From: an uncultured Porphyromonadaceae bacterium
GTDB taxonomy: Bacteria > Bacteroidota > Bacteroidia > Bacteroidales > Muribaculaceae
Assembly (NCBI GenBank): GCA_947178215.1
Contig: CAMWXJ010000010.1
Span: forward strand, 1-64,000
Direction: 5' to 3'
Length of the DNA: 64,000 bases
Shown: piece by piece, positions 35,811 through 44,325 of the stretch
Layout: each line of letters starts with the position of its first letter
How positions within the stretch are numbered: position 1 is the stretch's first letter
Position numbers and translations under genes: made by a program
Notes under the pieces: model-generated
Seen by the model: only the letters and a program-made list of their open reading frames with translations
What the model was told of the DNA's origin: nothing
Database searches by the model: none

Positions 35811-37763
35811 ATGAAGAAGATGACTGTGAACGGAGGCGCACTGACGCTATCCACTACTAATCTGCGGCGTTGCCGCACGGGCGGTTACGAGGCCGTGGGC
35901 CTCCCGCGAAAAGTGGCGGCTTTGCCGCTGAGACCGCTGTGTCACATGGCCTCGGGCCATGTTGTTGCCGTGTGCGGCGAAGGGTTGTATGCGCTACGTC
36001 GCGAGGATGAGTCGGAGCCGGCTCTGTTGGCGCGGCTCGGGGAGGGGTCGGAGGTGTATTGCGCAGTGGCCGGGGGCGACCATGCTATCGTGATGACATC
36101 GGCGGGCGCACACCATGTGGCCCTTCGCGGCGGCAAGCCTGTGTGGCTCGGCACGATTCCTGATTTGCCCCCTGTGGAGCTGACGCTGACTGAGGTGGCG
36201 ACTCTCACCGAGAGCACTCCGGCTCTTACTATCACGGATATGTCGGGGCTGCGCGACGGAGCGCTGTCGGTGGACGATTCAGCCAAGCTAAAAGAGCATC
36301 TTGCGGAGGCGTGGCAGCGAATCGTGGCACGCGCTGACGCTTTGTCCGCTCGCATACTGCCTGCCGGGGTGACGCTGACAGCCGAGGTGCGCAAGCTTGA
36401 CGGCGCGGGCTCCCCCGTGGGGTCGCGTGGCCGTGTCGCCGTAGAGGGCGGCAGCGCGGTGGATGCGGCCTATGCTACGGTGGCCGACAGCGGCATTCTC
36501 GCACCTGTGACGTTGAGCGTCAAGGTGATGAAGCTGCGTGTGACGATAGGCGAACGTGATGCCGGTACTGACGCTGCATGGAGTGCAGGCACCGTAGGCC
36601 TGGAAGTGGCGTTGAGCGCTGCGCCGGCGGTGACGGCGTCGTGGCGTATGCGTGTGGAGCGTCCCGCCTCGGGCGAGGCGCGTGTCGCTGTAATCACCGA
36701 ACTCGCTGCGAGGTCGGCGGCTATGGACGTTCCGCTCCAATCGGTGCTGAAAGCCGATGCCGGCACACCTCAGTCGGTCTTGGTTGATATTCCGACGGCT
36801 GTCAGTACGCCTGTGGGCGAGGTCGTGGCCGGCAGCGGCTTCACCGCCCGCTGCGGAGCCGTGAGCGGCGACGTAGTGCTGTGGGCCGACATCGACGGCA
36901 TGCGTGGAGATGTGGGCGTGGCGTCGGCTGCATCGCCCCTCTCGTTGCTGTCGCGCTGTACTATGAGCCTCGCCGCCATTGTCGCTGTGGAGGCAGCGCC
37001 CCGACTGGGTAGTGCTGCCCTCAGTCCCGGCTGCGCGCATTTCTACGCTTTTACCGCCGACGGCACGCTCAGCATTGCCGTAGGCGCGCGTCGCGGCGCT
37101 CCAACCGCATCACTGCTCGACAGGCGGGCCGTGAGCCGCAAGGAGGCCGTGGCGGCGACGCCAGAATATGTGGCCGCTGTCACCGACTACGGCGACGAGA
37201 TAGTGAGTCTGCGCGGAGGGCGTGCTTCCACGCTGTTGCGGTCGACCGACCTCGCCGGCGCGGCTCTCGGCTATGAGCCGTCGTCGGGCGAGCTGTATAT
37301 GCTAAGCGCCTCGGACGGCGTAAGGGCGATAGATGCTTCCAGCGACGTGGGTCTGCGCCGCTTTCCGTTTGACGTGGAGGCGATAGCGACGTGTGGCCAC
37401 AAGCTGTGGCTAACCTCGACCGAAGCGCTCTACGACGCCTCTGTTGCCGATAGCTTGGAGCTTACGCCGATAGAGTGGTGCGTCCGTCCCGATGCGAGCC
37501 GTCCTGTGGCCCTGCGCGGCGTGACGGCCGGGGTGTGCGGACGTTTCAGCGGGACGCTGAGCATAGCCCCCGCGGGTTTTGCCGACCCCTATGCGGCCGT
37601 GTCGCCATTGTGGAGCGTAACGATAGCGGGCGACTTCCGATCGCCCCTCGCTTTCAGGCTCCCGTTGCCAACGTGCGGCACCGCTGTGACGACGCTCGTC
37701 GGACTTGCGGCACCCGATACCCGACTGACCGACATATCATTTACTTACACACTTACATCATGA
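35811..37763 (+). CDS. unknown 650-residue protein coupled to terminase
   Basis: I do not recognise this protein. It has no signal peptide or membrane helix and is rich in Ala, Val, Ser and Gly. The N-terminal 120 residues and the last 250 have the rhythm of beta-propeller blades (GEGLYALRRE, SGELYMLSASDGVRAID, CGHKLWLTSTEALYD). Residues about 150-190 form a helical stretch (VDDSAKLKEHLAEAWQRIVARADALSARI), and 190-400 are beta-rich. Its stop overlaps the terminase start as ATGA, so it should be made with it. A phage structural or stabilisation protein kept from a prophage is the best guess from context. Codon and base use resemble the neighbours, which argues against recent arrival. Confidence 0.6.
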   Translation: MKKMTVNGGALTLSTTNLRRCRTGGYEAVGLPRKVAALPLRPLCHMASGHVVAVCGEGLYALRREDESEPALLARLGEGSEVYCAVAGGDHAIVMTSAGAHHVALRGGKPVWLGTIPDLPPVELTLTEVATLTESTPALTITDMSGLRDGALSVDDSAKLKEHLAEAWQRIVARADALSARILPAGVTLTAEVRKLDGAGSPVGSRGRVAVEGGSAVDAAYATVADSGILAPVTLSVKVMKLRVTIGERDAGTDAAWSAGTVGLEVALSAAPAVTASWRMRVERPASGEARVAVITELAARSAAMDVPLQSVLKADAGTPQSVLVDIPTAVSTPVGEVVAGSGFTARCGAVSGDVVLWADIDGMRGDVGVASAASPLSLLSRCTMSLAAIVAVEAAPRLGSAALSPGCAHFYAFTADGTLSIAVGARRGAPTASLLDRRAVSRKEAVAATPEYVAAVTDYGDEIVSLRGGRASTLLRSTDLAGAALGYEPSSGELYMLSASDGVRAIDASSDVGLRRFPFDVEAIATCGHKLWLTSTEALYDASVADSLELTPIEWCVRPDASRPVALRGVTAGVCGRFSGTLSIAPAGFADPYAAVSPLWSVTIAGDFRSPLAFRLPLPTCGTAVTTLVGLAAPDTRLTDISFTYTLTS

Positions 37764-39688
37764 ATCGATACACCGACATAGACACAATGCTGGAACGCGA
37801 CGCGCAGCGTGAGGCCGAACGTATGCGGCGCGAACATGAATATGATCCCGTGACCGGCGCCGGCTCGCTGATAATGCGCGTGGAGGCGACTGCTCCGGCG
37901 TGCGCACGTATTGCCTGGAAGATGTTTCTGCCTCCGGCGATGCTCGACGACCCGGAATGGAAGCGCGTTGGGTGCCGGCGCGAGTTCGACCGCCTTCGTT
38001 TCCGCTATGACTTCGAGTACTGGGCCGTGACCTGCGTCAAGATACGCGACAAAGAGACGGGGCGTCGCATACCGTTTCGCCTCAACGCCCCACAGCGGCG
38101 GTTTACGGCCATGCTGGAAGCCGACCGCATGGCCGGGCGACCGCTGCGCTTCATCATGCTCAAAGCGCGCCAGTGGGGCGGCTCAACGCTGGTGCAGATG
38201 TATTTTGCCTACATACAGATAATCCACAAACCATGCTGGCACTCAATCGTCTGCGCCCATGTGCGCGACACCTCTTCGACCCTGCGAGGCCTCTACGGCG
38301 GTATGCTTGCCGACTATCCGCGCCAGCTGTGGCCGGCCGACTGCGAGCCCAAGCTCAAAACGGTGTCGGGGAGCCGGAGCAAGGTGGAGATAGCGGGCAC
38401 CGGTTCGACAATCGACATTGGCACCTCAATGTCGCCCGACGCCCTGCGTGGCAACGACTTCGCGCTCGCGCATCTGTCGGAGGTAGCCTTCTGGGCAGAG
38501 TCGGGGCGGCGCAGTCCCACCGACTTCATCCGCACCGTGAGCGGTTCGGTGCCGCTGGTGCCTTACTCTGCAATCATCCTCGAAAGCTCGGCCAACGGCA
38601 TAGGCAGTTTTTTCTACAACATGTGGCGCGACGCCGAAAAAGGCATGGGCGCTTACAAGCCGATGTTCGTGCCGTGGCATGAGATAGACCGCTACCGGCT
38701 CCTGCTCAGCGACGAGGAGCGGCGCGAAGTGGCGTCGACCCTCACGCCGTATGAGGAAGCGATGGAGGAGCAGGGGCTTACGCTCGGTCAGATAGCGTGG
38801 CGGCGGCTCAAACGCGGCGAATATCCCACCGACAGCGCTATGGAGGCTGAATTTCCGGCCTCGCCGACGGAGGCCTTTGTCAACACCTGTGCAGGGGTGT
38901 TCGATAAAGCGGCGGTCGAGGCGATGAGGGCCGATTGCCGCGCCCCGGAGCTTACGGGGCGTATCGTCGGCGCCGCGCTGACAGGGCCGCGCGCCCTTGA
39001 AGACGTGCATCCCGTGGCTGATTCCAACGGCCCTCTGCGGATATGGAAGCGCCCCGACATGACGGGGGCGTCGACGCGCTACGTCGTCACGGTCGACATC
39101 GGTGGCCGAGCCGCATCGTCGGATTGGTCGGTGATAGCGGTGGTAGACCGTTGCGGCGACCACGGGGCCGCCGAGGTTGTGGCGCAATGGCGCGGCCATG
39201 CCGACCACGACATCGTGTGCTGGCAGGCGGCCGCGCTTGCCGCATATTACCGCGAAGCGCTGCTTGTAATAGAGAGCAACAGCCTTGAAAGCGGCGGAGT
39301 AGCCGCGGCATCCGACGCATCGCTGTATATGCTCGGCGAGCTTCGCAACCATTACCGCAATCTGTATGTGCGCGAGTGTGTGGAAAGGGTCGACGGCGGG
39401 AGTGCCACGCGTCCGGGATTCCACACCAACCGTAGGACAAAGACAGCGGCAATATCAGCACTTATAGCCGCTGTGCGCGACGGAGGCCTCATAGAGCGGT
39501 GCGCCGGTGCGCTCGACGAGATGCTGACTTATGAGGTCAACGCCACGGGCGCCTACGCCGCGCGCCCCGGTTATCACGACGATATGCTCATGACCCGCGC
39601 CATTGCGCTCTACGTCATATCGCAGCTTCCGGCGGCCGCAGACATCAGTCCGGGACGGTACAGGCCTAAGCCTCCGCTGCTGTGGTGA
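37760..39688 (+). CDS. phage-type terminase large subunit, no other phage genes
   Basis: A 642-residue DNA-packaging motor/nuclease homologue. The ATPase half has a Walker A variant (KARQWGGST, about residue 134), then the Walker B region LAHLSEVAFW, in which the usual Asp-Glu pair reads Ser-Glu, and the coupling motif ILESSANG. The RNase H-like nuclease half carries VTVDIGG..SDWSV (first Asp), IESNS (Glu) and YHDDMLMTRA (last acidic pair), so it looks catalytically complete. No portal, capsid, protease, small terminase or integrase is near. The start at 37760 follows from the ATGA overlap. Its 3' end overlaps nadE on the other strand by 23 bases. Confidence 0.85.
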   Translation: MNRYTDIDTMLERDAQREAERMRREHEYDPVTGAGSLIMRVEATAPACARIAWKMFLPPAMLDDPEWKRVGCRREFDRLRFRYDFEYWAVTCVKIRDKETGRRIPFRLNAPQRRFTAMLEADRMAGRPLRFIMLKARQWGGSTLVQMYFAYIQIIHKPCWHSIVCAHVRDTSSTLRGLYGGMLADYPRQLWPADCEPKLKTVSGSRSKVEIAGTGSTIDIGTSMSPDALRGNDFALAHLSEVAFWAESGRRSPTDFIRTVSGSVPLVPYSAIILESSANGIGSFFYNMWRDAEKGMGAYKPMFVPWHEIDRYRLLLSDEERREVASTLTPYEEAMEEQGLTLGQIAWRRLKRGEYPTDSAMEAEFPASPTEAFVNTCAGVFDKAAVEAMRADCRAPELTGRIVGAALTGPRALEDVHPVADSNGPLRIWKRPDMTGASTRYVVTVDIGGRAASSDWSVIAVVDRCGDHGAAEVVAQWRGHADHDIVCWQAAALAAYYREALLVIESNSLESGGVAAASDASLYMLGELRNHYRNLYVRECVERVDGGSATRPGFHTNRRTKTAAISALIAAVRDGGLIERCAGALDEMLTYEVNATGAYAARPGYHDDMLMTRAIALYVISQLPAAADISPGRYRPKPPLLW

Positions 39689-41585
39689 GGCGGTCGATTT
39701 CGGCGAGCCACAGGGCCGCTGACGCGTCGGAGGGCATGCGCCAGTCGCCGCGCGGCGACAGACACACGCTGCCCACCTTGGGCCCGTCGGGGAGGCATGA
39801 GCGCTTGAACTGCTGCGTGAAGAAGCGTCGGAAGAACACTTTCAGCCATTTCAGGATGAGGGCGCGGTCGCCGTAGGGCGTGCCTCGGAAAGCAACCTGC
39901 GCGAGCTGATATATGCGCGTGGGGGAGAAGCCGAAGCGCAGTGTGTAGTAGAGGAAGAAGTCGTGGAGCGTGTACGGGCCCACGGTGTCTTCCGTTTTCT
40001 GCGCTATGTTGCCGTCGGCGTCGGGGGGGAGCAGCTCGGGGCTTACCGGGGTGTCTACGATGTCGGCCAGGGTGTCGGCCACGACGGTGTTTCCCGCGTC
40101 GCGGTGACGGTCGGCAAACCACTCCACAAGGTAGCGCACGAGGGTTTTGGGTACGCCGCAGTTAATGCCGTACATCGACATGTGGTCGCCGTTGTAGGTG
40201 GCCCATCCGAGCGCAAGCTCCGACAGGTCGCCGGTACCGAGCACGATTCCACCGGTCTGGTTGGCGATGTCCATGAGAATCTGCGTGCGCTCACGTGCCT
40301 GTGAGTTCTCGTAGGTTATGTCGTGTAAGGCCGGGTCGTGGCCTATATCGCGGAAGTGTAGATTGACGGCTTCGGCTATCGGCACTTCGCGTATCGTCAC
40401 GCCGAGGCCGCGCATGAGTGAGAGGGCGTTGTCATAGGTGCGCCCGGTGGTGCCGAATCCGGGCATCGTCACGCCGATAATGCCTGTGCGCGGCAGATTG
40501 AGACGGTCAAAAGCGCGTGCGGCAACGAGTAGCGCGAGGGTGGAGTCGAGTCCGCCCGAAATGCCTACTGTGAGTGAGCGGCAGTGTATGGCGTCGAGGC
40601 GGCGCGCCAGTCCGGCGGTCTGTATGTTGACTATCTCTGTGCAGCGGCTGTTGCGGTCGTCGGCGCGCGGGGGGACGAACGGGTGCGGGTCGATGCTCCG
40701 ATACTCGGGGAGCCACACGGGGTCGCTGTGTCGGTCGGATAGTGTCGCTGCTGCCGGGGTGACTCCGGCGGCGACAGCCGAGTCGGCGAACGAGGTGGTG
40801 TGGATTCTGTCGCGCTCTATTGCCTCGGTGTCAATGTCGGCGATAACGTAGCGTGACTCGGGATTCCAGCGGTCGTTCTCGGCAAGCATGGTGCCGCGTT
40901 CGGCAATGAGGGCCTTGCCGGAATACACTAGGTCGGTCGACGACTCTCCGTAGCCCGCCGACGCGTAGGCGTAGGCACACAGGCAGCGGGCTGACTGCTG
41001 CGCCACGAGTCCGCGCAGGTAGTCGTACTTGCCTATGAGGTCGTCGGAGGCCGACAGATTGACTATGACGTGTGCTCCGGCGAGGGCGGCGCGGCCCGAC
41101 GGAGGTTGCGGCGTCCACAGCTCCTCGCATATCTCGACGCCTACCACTGCGCCCGCGCACTCGAACGTGCGCGGTTGGCCGTCGGGGCCCGGCGACCACC
41201 AGCGACGCTCGTAAAACTCATTGTAGGTGGGAAGGAACTGTTTGGCGACCATCATTCTCACCTCGCCCGAGGCGACGACGGCGGCGCAGTTGAGCAGCGA
41301 GGTGCCGGTCGACACAGGGACACCGACCACGAGTGTCAGTTTCCAGTCGCGGCTTGCCTCGGCTATGCGCCTGAGCCCGTCGGCGGCTGCGGCTATGAGT
41401 GTCGATGAATGAAAAAGGTCGGCGCAAGTGTAGCCGGTGACGCACATCTCGGGCATGACAGCGAGCTCGACACCTTTGGTATCGAGCTCGCCTGCCAGTG
41501 CGATTATGCCTTCTGTGTTGGCTGCGACGTCGGCCGGGCTCACCGGCGGCACAGCGGCCGCCACTCGGAGAAAACCGTTTGTCAT
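39666..41585 (-). CDS. nadE: glutamine-dependent NAD+ synthetase
   Basis: A 639-residue two-domain enzyme that makes NAD+ from nicotinate adenine dinucleotide, ATP and glutamine. The nitrilase-type glutaminase domain (1-270) has the Glu in MPEMCVTGYTC, the Lys in AKQFLPTYNEFYERRWW and the Cys in VGVEICEELW. The synthetase domain (about 310-639) has the PP-loop GISGGLDSTLALLVAARAF and LGTGDLSELALGWATYNGDHMSMYGINCGVPKTLV. Full length. It follows the Asn/Pro-repeat protein gene by 21 nt. Its last 23 bases overlap the 3' end of the convergent terminase gene. Confidence 0.95.
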   Translation of the reverse strand: MTNGFLRVAAAVPPVSPADVAANTEGIIALAGELDTKGVELAVMPEMCVTGYTCADLFHSSTLIAAAADGLRRIAEASRDWKLTLVVGVPVSTGTSLLNCAAVVASGEVRMMVAKQFLPTYNEFYERRWWSPGPDGQPRTFECAGAVVGVEICEELWTPQPPSGRAALAGAHVIVNLSASDDLIGKYDYLRGLVAQQSARCLCAYAYASAGYGESSTDLVYSGKALIAERGTMLAENDRWNPESRYVIADIDTEAIERDRIHTTSFADSAVAAGVTPAAATLSDRHSDPVWLPEYRSIDPHPFVPPRADDRNSRCTEIVNIQTAGLARRLDAIHCRSLTVGISGGLDSTLALLVAARAFDRLNLPRTGIIGVTMPGFGTTGRTYDNALSLMRGLGVTIREVPIAEAVNLHFRDIGHDPALHDITYENSQARERTQILMDIANQTGGIVLGTGDLSELALGWATYNGDHMSMYGINCGVPKTLVRYLVEWFADRHRDAGNTVVADTLADIVDTPVSPELLPPDADGNIAQKTEDTVGPYTLHDFFLYYTLRFGFSPTRIYQLAQVAFRGTPYGDRALILKWLKVFFRRFFTQQFKRSCLPDGPKVGSVCLSPRGDWRMPSDASAALWLAEIDRLTTAAEA

Positions 41586-41606
41586 AATCAGGTTGTGGGT
41601 GATATG

Positions 41607-42716
41607 TTACATGCCGAAGGAGAGGGTGGTATAGAACCGTTTGCCGCCTTGCATCGGGGCGCGGTAGTCAAAGCGGAGCGTCACATACTGACCGCCCGGT
41701 CCCCACCAAGTGGAGGAGAGGTTGCCGCCTTGCGAGGAGCTTTGTACCGGCGGCCCGTAGAGCGAGCTGAGGCGGCTGAAAGCCATGTTGTAGCGGTTGA
41801 GGTCGCGCCAGTCGGACGAGTAGGCGAACTCGGAGCCTACGAGGCAGCCGGCGTTGTTGTATTGGAGCACTCCGAATGGCCAGCGCATATTGAGCTGCAC
41901 CACGTCGTTGACATAAACGTTGTTGTCGTAGTAGCCGTCGACGGTATAGCCGGCAGTGATGAGAGCGTCGATGCCCGCGCTGATTGCCGAGCCGAAAGCG
42001 AGGCCGAGGACGGTGGAGAAGAGGGGCCGCGGGCCGGGACGCCATGAGGGAGGTGGCACGGGGCGATGATAGCCGTGGAAGTGGGCCGGACGCATGGGGC
42101 GCATGGGTGGAGGAGCTACTACCGGACGGTGGATTGGTGCTCCGGGGCGCACTTGGTTGGGGTGGCCCGGCTTCCAGTTATGCGATGGCCCGTGATTGTT
42201 GTTGGGACGGTGATTCCCGATATTGCCGGGCTTGACGTTGTTGCCCGGCTTGTTGTTGTTGCCGGGGCCCGGTTTTACGTTGTTGCCGGGCTTAGTGTTG
42301 TTGCCGGGCTTGTTTTGGTTGTTGTTTCCGGCGGCACCGGGGCGATAGCCGTTGTTGTTGAGGCTTCCGCCGGGACGTGTCGATGGCTTTGTGTTGTTAC
42401 CGGGCTTAGTGTTGTTGCCGGGGCGTGTTCCGGTGCTTTGGTGGTGCTTGTGTGTGTCGTGTTTTACGGCTGAGGCGTTATCGTTTTTCTTACGCTGCTG
42501 TCCGCGGTTGTCGCGGCGGTCTTTATCACGGTTGCCTTCGTTGCTGCGTCGCCCGTTGTTGTCACGACGCTGCTCGGTGCGTTCGCCTCCACGGCGTTGA
42601 TCCGCCGCAGCGGCGGTGATGACCGAGCACATAGGTATTACCATGCACAGTGTGGCGACAAGTATGCTCCTGTGGCTCGAAGCCGTGAGGAAGCGGGAGA
42701 TGATTGTCTGTTTCAT
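41607..42716 (-). CDS. exported protein with Asn/Pro-rich GNN-KP repeats
   Basis: A 369-residue protein of unknown function. A long signal-like segment (1-38, hydrophobic core LVATLCMVIPMCSVITAAAA) precedes a highly charged Arg/Asp/Asn region (40-85), then a low-complexity stretch (about 95-190) built of GNN(T/V)KPG units, then a His/Pro/Arg-rich linker (190-235). The last 130 residues form a folded domain starting PLFSTVLGLAFGSAISAGIDALITAGYTVDGYY, resembling a membrane-associated or outer-membrane small domain. Such basic, Pro/Asn-rich linkers often span or bind peptidoglycan; that is inference. The gene precedes nadE by 21 nt and has its own promoter at 42819-42849. Confidence 0.7.
   Translation of the reverse strand: MKQTIISRFLTASSHRSILVATLCMVIPMCSVITAAAADQRRGGERTEQRRDNNGRRSNEGNRDKDRRDNRGQQRKKNDNASAVKHDTHKHHQSTGTRPGNNTKPGNNTKPSTRPGGSLNNNGYRPGAAGNNNQNKPGNNTKPGNNVKPGPGNNNKPGNNVKPGNIGNHRPNNNHGPSHNWKPGHPNQVRPGAPIHRPVVAPPPMRPMRPAHFHGYHRPVPPPSWRPGPRPLFSTVLGLAFGSAISAGIDALITAGYTVDGYYDNNVYVNDVVQLNMRWPFGVLQYNNAGCLVGSEFAYSSDWRDLNRYNMAFSRLSSLYGPPVQSSSQGGNLSSTWWGPGGQYVTLRFDYRAPMQGGKRFYTTLSFGM
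42190..42440 (-). repeat. coding tandem repeats GNN(T/V)KPG
   Basis: Imperfect 18-24 bp units (written on the plus strand as GTTGTTGCCGGGCTT and variants) repeat about ten times inside the protein-coding region. They encode a Gly-Asn-Asn-Thr/Val-Lys-Pro linker. Copy number is likely to vary between strains through slippage. Confidence 0.85.
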
Positions 42717-42818
42717 TGCATGAAGATTTAAGTGTTGTGTTACAAGAGGTAAAAGGCAGTCGCCTGCTGCTATAACAATTAGAGACGCGCGGTGGCCGTC
42801 GGTTTAATCTTCTGAATG

Positions 42819-42849
42819 CAAAAATAATTAAAATTATCGGGGTCGGCAA
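42819..42849 (-). promoter_or_regulatory. promoter of the Asn/Pro-repeat gene and nadE
   Basis: On the minus strand TTG at 42847-42849 and TATTTTTG at 42819-42826 are exactly 20 bp apart. Start near 42815, leader about 98 nt. Confidence 0.75.
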
Positions 42850-42857
42850 GTGTAGCG

Positions 42858-43958
42858 TCAGAGCTTGACGAATATGCCGCGCCTGTACATCACGAGGAGG
42901 ATGAGATATAGGATGATGAAGTTACCGAAAGTGAGCCATGCGGCATACCACTCGGTGCCGATGATATGTTGCAGGCCGTAGCTCAGTGAGGCCACAATGG
43001 ATCGGAAGCTCACCACCTCGCCGAGAATGTAGGCCGTGATTGCGTTCATGCCGTAGACTTTGAGCCAGCCGAGGCCGCGTGAATGGCCGAGGCAGTCAAT
43101 CCACCAATATGCGGCGGCCATGAGCAGGAGTGATAATCCCCCGGCGTAGAGCGTCATCGATGAGGTCCAGATGCGCTTGATTATCGGCATCTCGACGCTC
43201 CACAACAGTCCTGCGGCAATGAGGGCCGCTCCTGAGGCCGCAAGAATAGCGGCGATGCGCGGGCGCGGAAGCCTGCGGTCGTTTTTCATAAGCTCTCCGG
43301 CGAGCGCGCCTATCATCACGGTAGCGGAAAATGTCAGTGAGCTCCATATCCAGGTGTAGGTAGTGTCGCCGCGAAACGGCCCTATGACGGCGGCGTCGAC
43401 GGCATAGGCCCACGATCCTTCGAGGGTGTAGTCGCCGCAGAGGTGCATCGGAATCCAGTAGATGACAAGCAAGGCAGCCGTGACGGCGAGCCGTCCGCGC
43501 AGACCGCAGTTGAGCAGCACCACCGCCGACACCAGATAGCCTACTGCGATAGCTTGGAGAGTGTTTGTGTAGATAGTGATAGCGCCGGGGTCGAGGGCGA
43601 GCAGATTGCCCTGCACCACCATGCCCAGTAGAAACAGGAGCAGGAAGCGCCGCATGATGCGGGTGTAGGCTTTGCGGCGTTCGCACCGCCCGTCGATATA
43701 TCTGGCGAGCGAAAAGGGGAGGGCGGCGCCCACCATGAACAGGAAGAGGGGCATCACGAGGTCCCACGCGCGGAAGCCCTCCCACACTTCGTGGTCAAGC
43801 TGATATAGCAGCACGTCGTACCATTGGGCGTCGACAGCGGCTCCGACGGCGACGAGCACAGGTTGCAAGAATACGAGCATGAAGAGATCGAAGCCGCGCA
43901 GGATGTCGAGAGATGCGAGGCGGCCGCGCACGGCGGGTGATGTGGCTGTGGTGGTCAT
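42858..43958 (-). CDS. DUF5009-like membrane acyltransferase (HGSNAT type)
   Basis: A 366-residue integral membrane protein with about 10-11 helices. It starts RLASLDILRGFDLFMLVFLQP, the pattern of the heparan-alpha-glucosaminide N-acetyltransferase/COG4299 family, followed by HEVWEGFRAWDLVMPLFLFMVGAALPFSL and a PFGDTTYTW-like loop. These proteins acetylate sugars across the membrane, which could fit glycan foraging or envelope modification. The start at 43958 gives the family N-terminus; an upstream in-frame codon at 44033 lies inside the tRNA terminator. It stands alone. Confidence 0.8.
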   Translation of the reverse strand: MTTTATSPAVRGRLASLDILRGFDLFMLVFLQPVLVAVGAAVDAQWYDVLLYQLDHEVWEGFRAWDLVMPLFLFMVGAALPFSLARYIDGRCERRKAYTRIMRRFLLLFLLGMVVQGNLLALDPGAITIYTNTLQAIAVGYLVSAVVLLNCGLRGRLAVTAALLVIYWIPMHLCGDYTLEGSWAYAVDAAVIGPFRGDTTYTWIWSSLTFSATVMIGALAGELMKNDRRLPRPRIAAILAASGAALIAAGLLWSVEMPIIKRIWTSSMTLYAGGLSLLLMAAAYWWIDCLGHSRGLGWLKVYGMNAITAYILGEVVSFRSIVASLSYGLQHIIGTEWYAAWLTFGNFIILYLILLVMYRRGIFVKL

Positions 43959-43984
43959 GGCATGATGAATGGAGGAATCATACG

Positions 43985-44036
43985 GATATAAAAAAGAATG
44001 ACCCGAGCAGGCCGAAGCCAAACATCGGGTCATTCT
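43985..44036 (-). terminator. intrinsic terminator of tRNA-Asp
   Basis: A 12-bp perfect stem (43995-44006 with 44025-44036) around an 18-base loop, followed on the minus strand by a run of T (43989-43995). It lies 14 bases past the tRNA end. Confidence 0.85.
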
Positions 44037-44050
44037 CCTCTCTCCTCTTG

Positions 44051-44124
44051 CGGTATGGACGGGACTCGAACCCGCGACCCCCTGCGTGACAGGCAGGTAT
44101 TCTAACCAGCTGAACTACCACACC
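44051..44124 (-). tRNA. tRNA-Asp (GTC)
   Basis: A 74-nt minus-strand cloverleaf. The acceptor stem pairs GGTGTGG with CCATACC (one G-U pair) and the discriminator is G. The D-arm has AGTTCAGCTGGTTAGAAT, the anticodon stem-loop CCTGCCTGTCACGCAGG gives GTC, and the T-arm GGGTTCGAGTCCC is intact. The 3' CCA is not encoded. Promoter at 44204-44234, terminator at 43985-44036. Confidence 0.97.
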
Positions 44125-44203
44125 GTGTGGAATGACATTCTGTGTCTTGGAGATGTTGAATGTTCTCTTGCTTGCGGGTGTCGTTGTTTCCCGTTTGCGG
44201 TTG

Positions 44204-44234
44204 CAAAGTTACGACGACTTTTTGGTTCTCGCAA
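44204..44234 (-). promoter_or_regulatory. tRNA-Asp promoter
   Basis: TTG at 44232-44234 and TAACTTTG at 44204-44211 on the minus strand, 20 bp apart; start near 44200, about 75 nt of leader before the mature tRNA. No gene lies in 44125-44325. Confidence 0.75.
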
Positions 44235-44325
44235 ATATTTCGACAACTTTTTTGTCGATTTTTATTTGATGATGGAGTAATGTGGTGATTGATAGTGAAA
44301 TAAAAATATAAAATTTTTTCAGGCG

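Noticed and set aside
35811..39688. Calling the terminase region an intact prophage
   Set aside because: Only two genes are present; no integrase, portal, capsid, tail or lysis genes were found and no attachment repeats were seen.
42190..42440. The tandem repeats as a possible CRISPR array
   Set aside because: The units are short, imperfect, adjacent without spacers and lie in frame inside a coding region. No cas genes are present.
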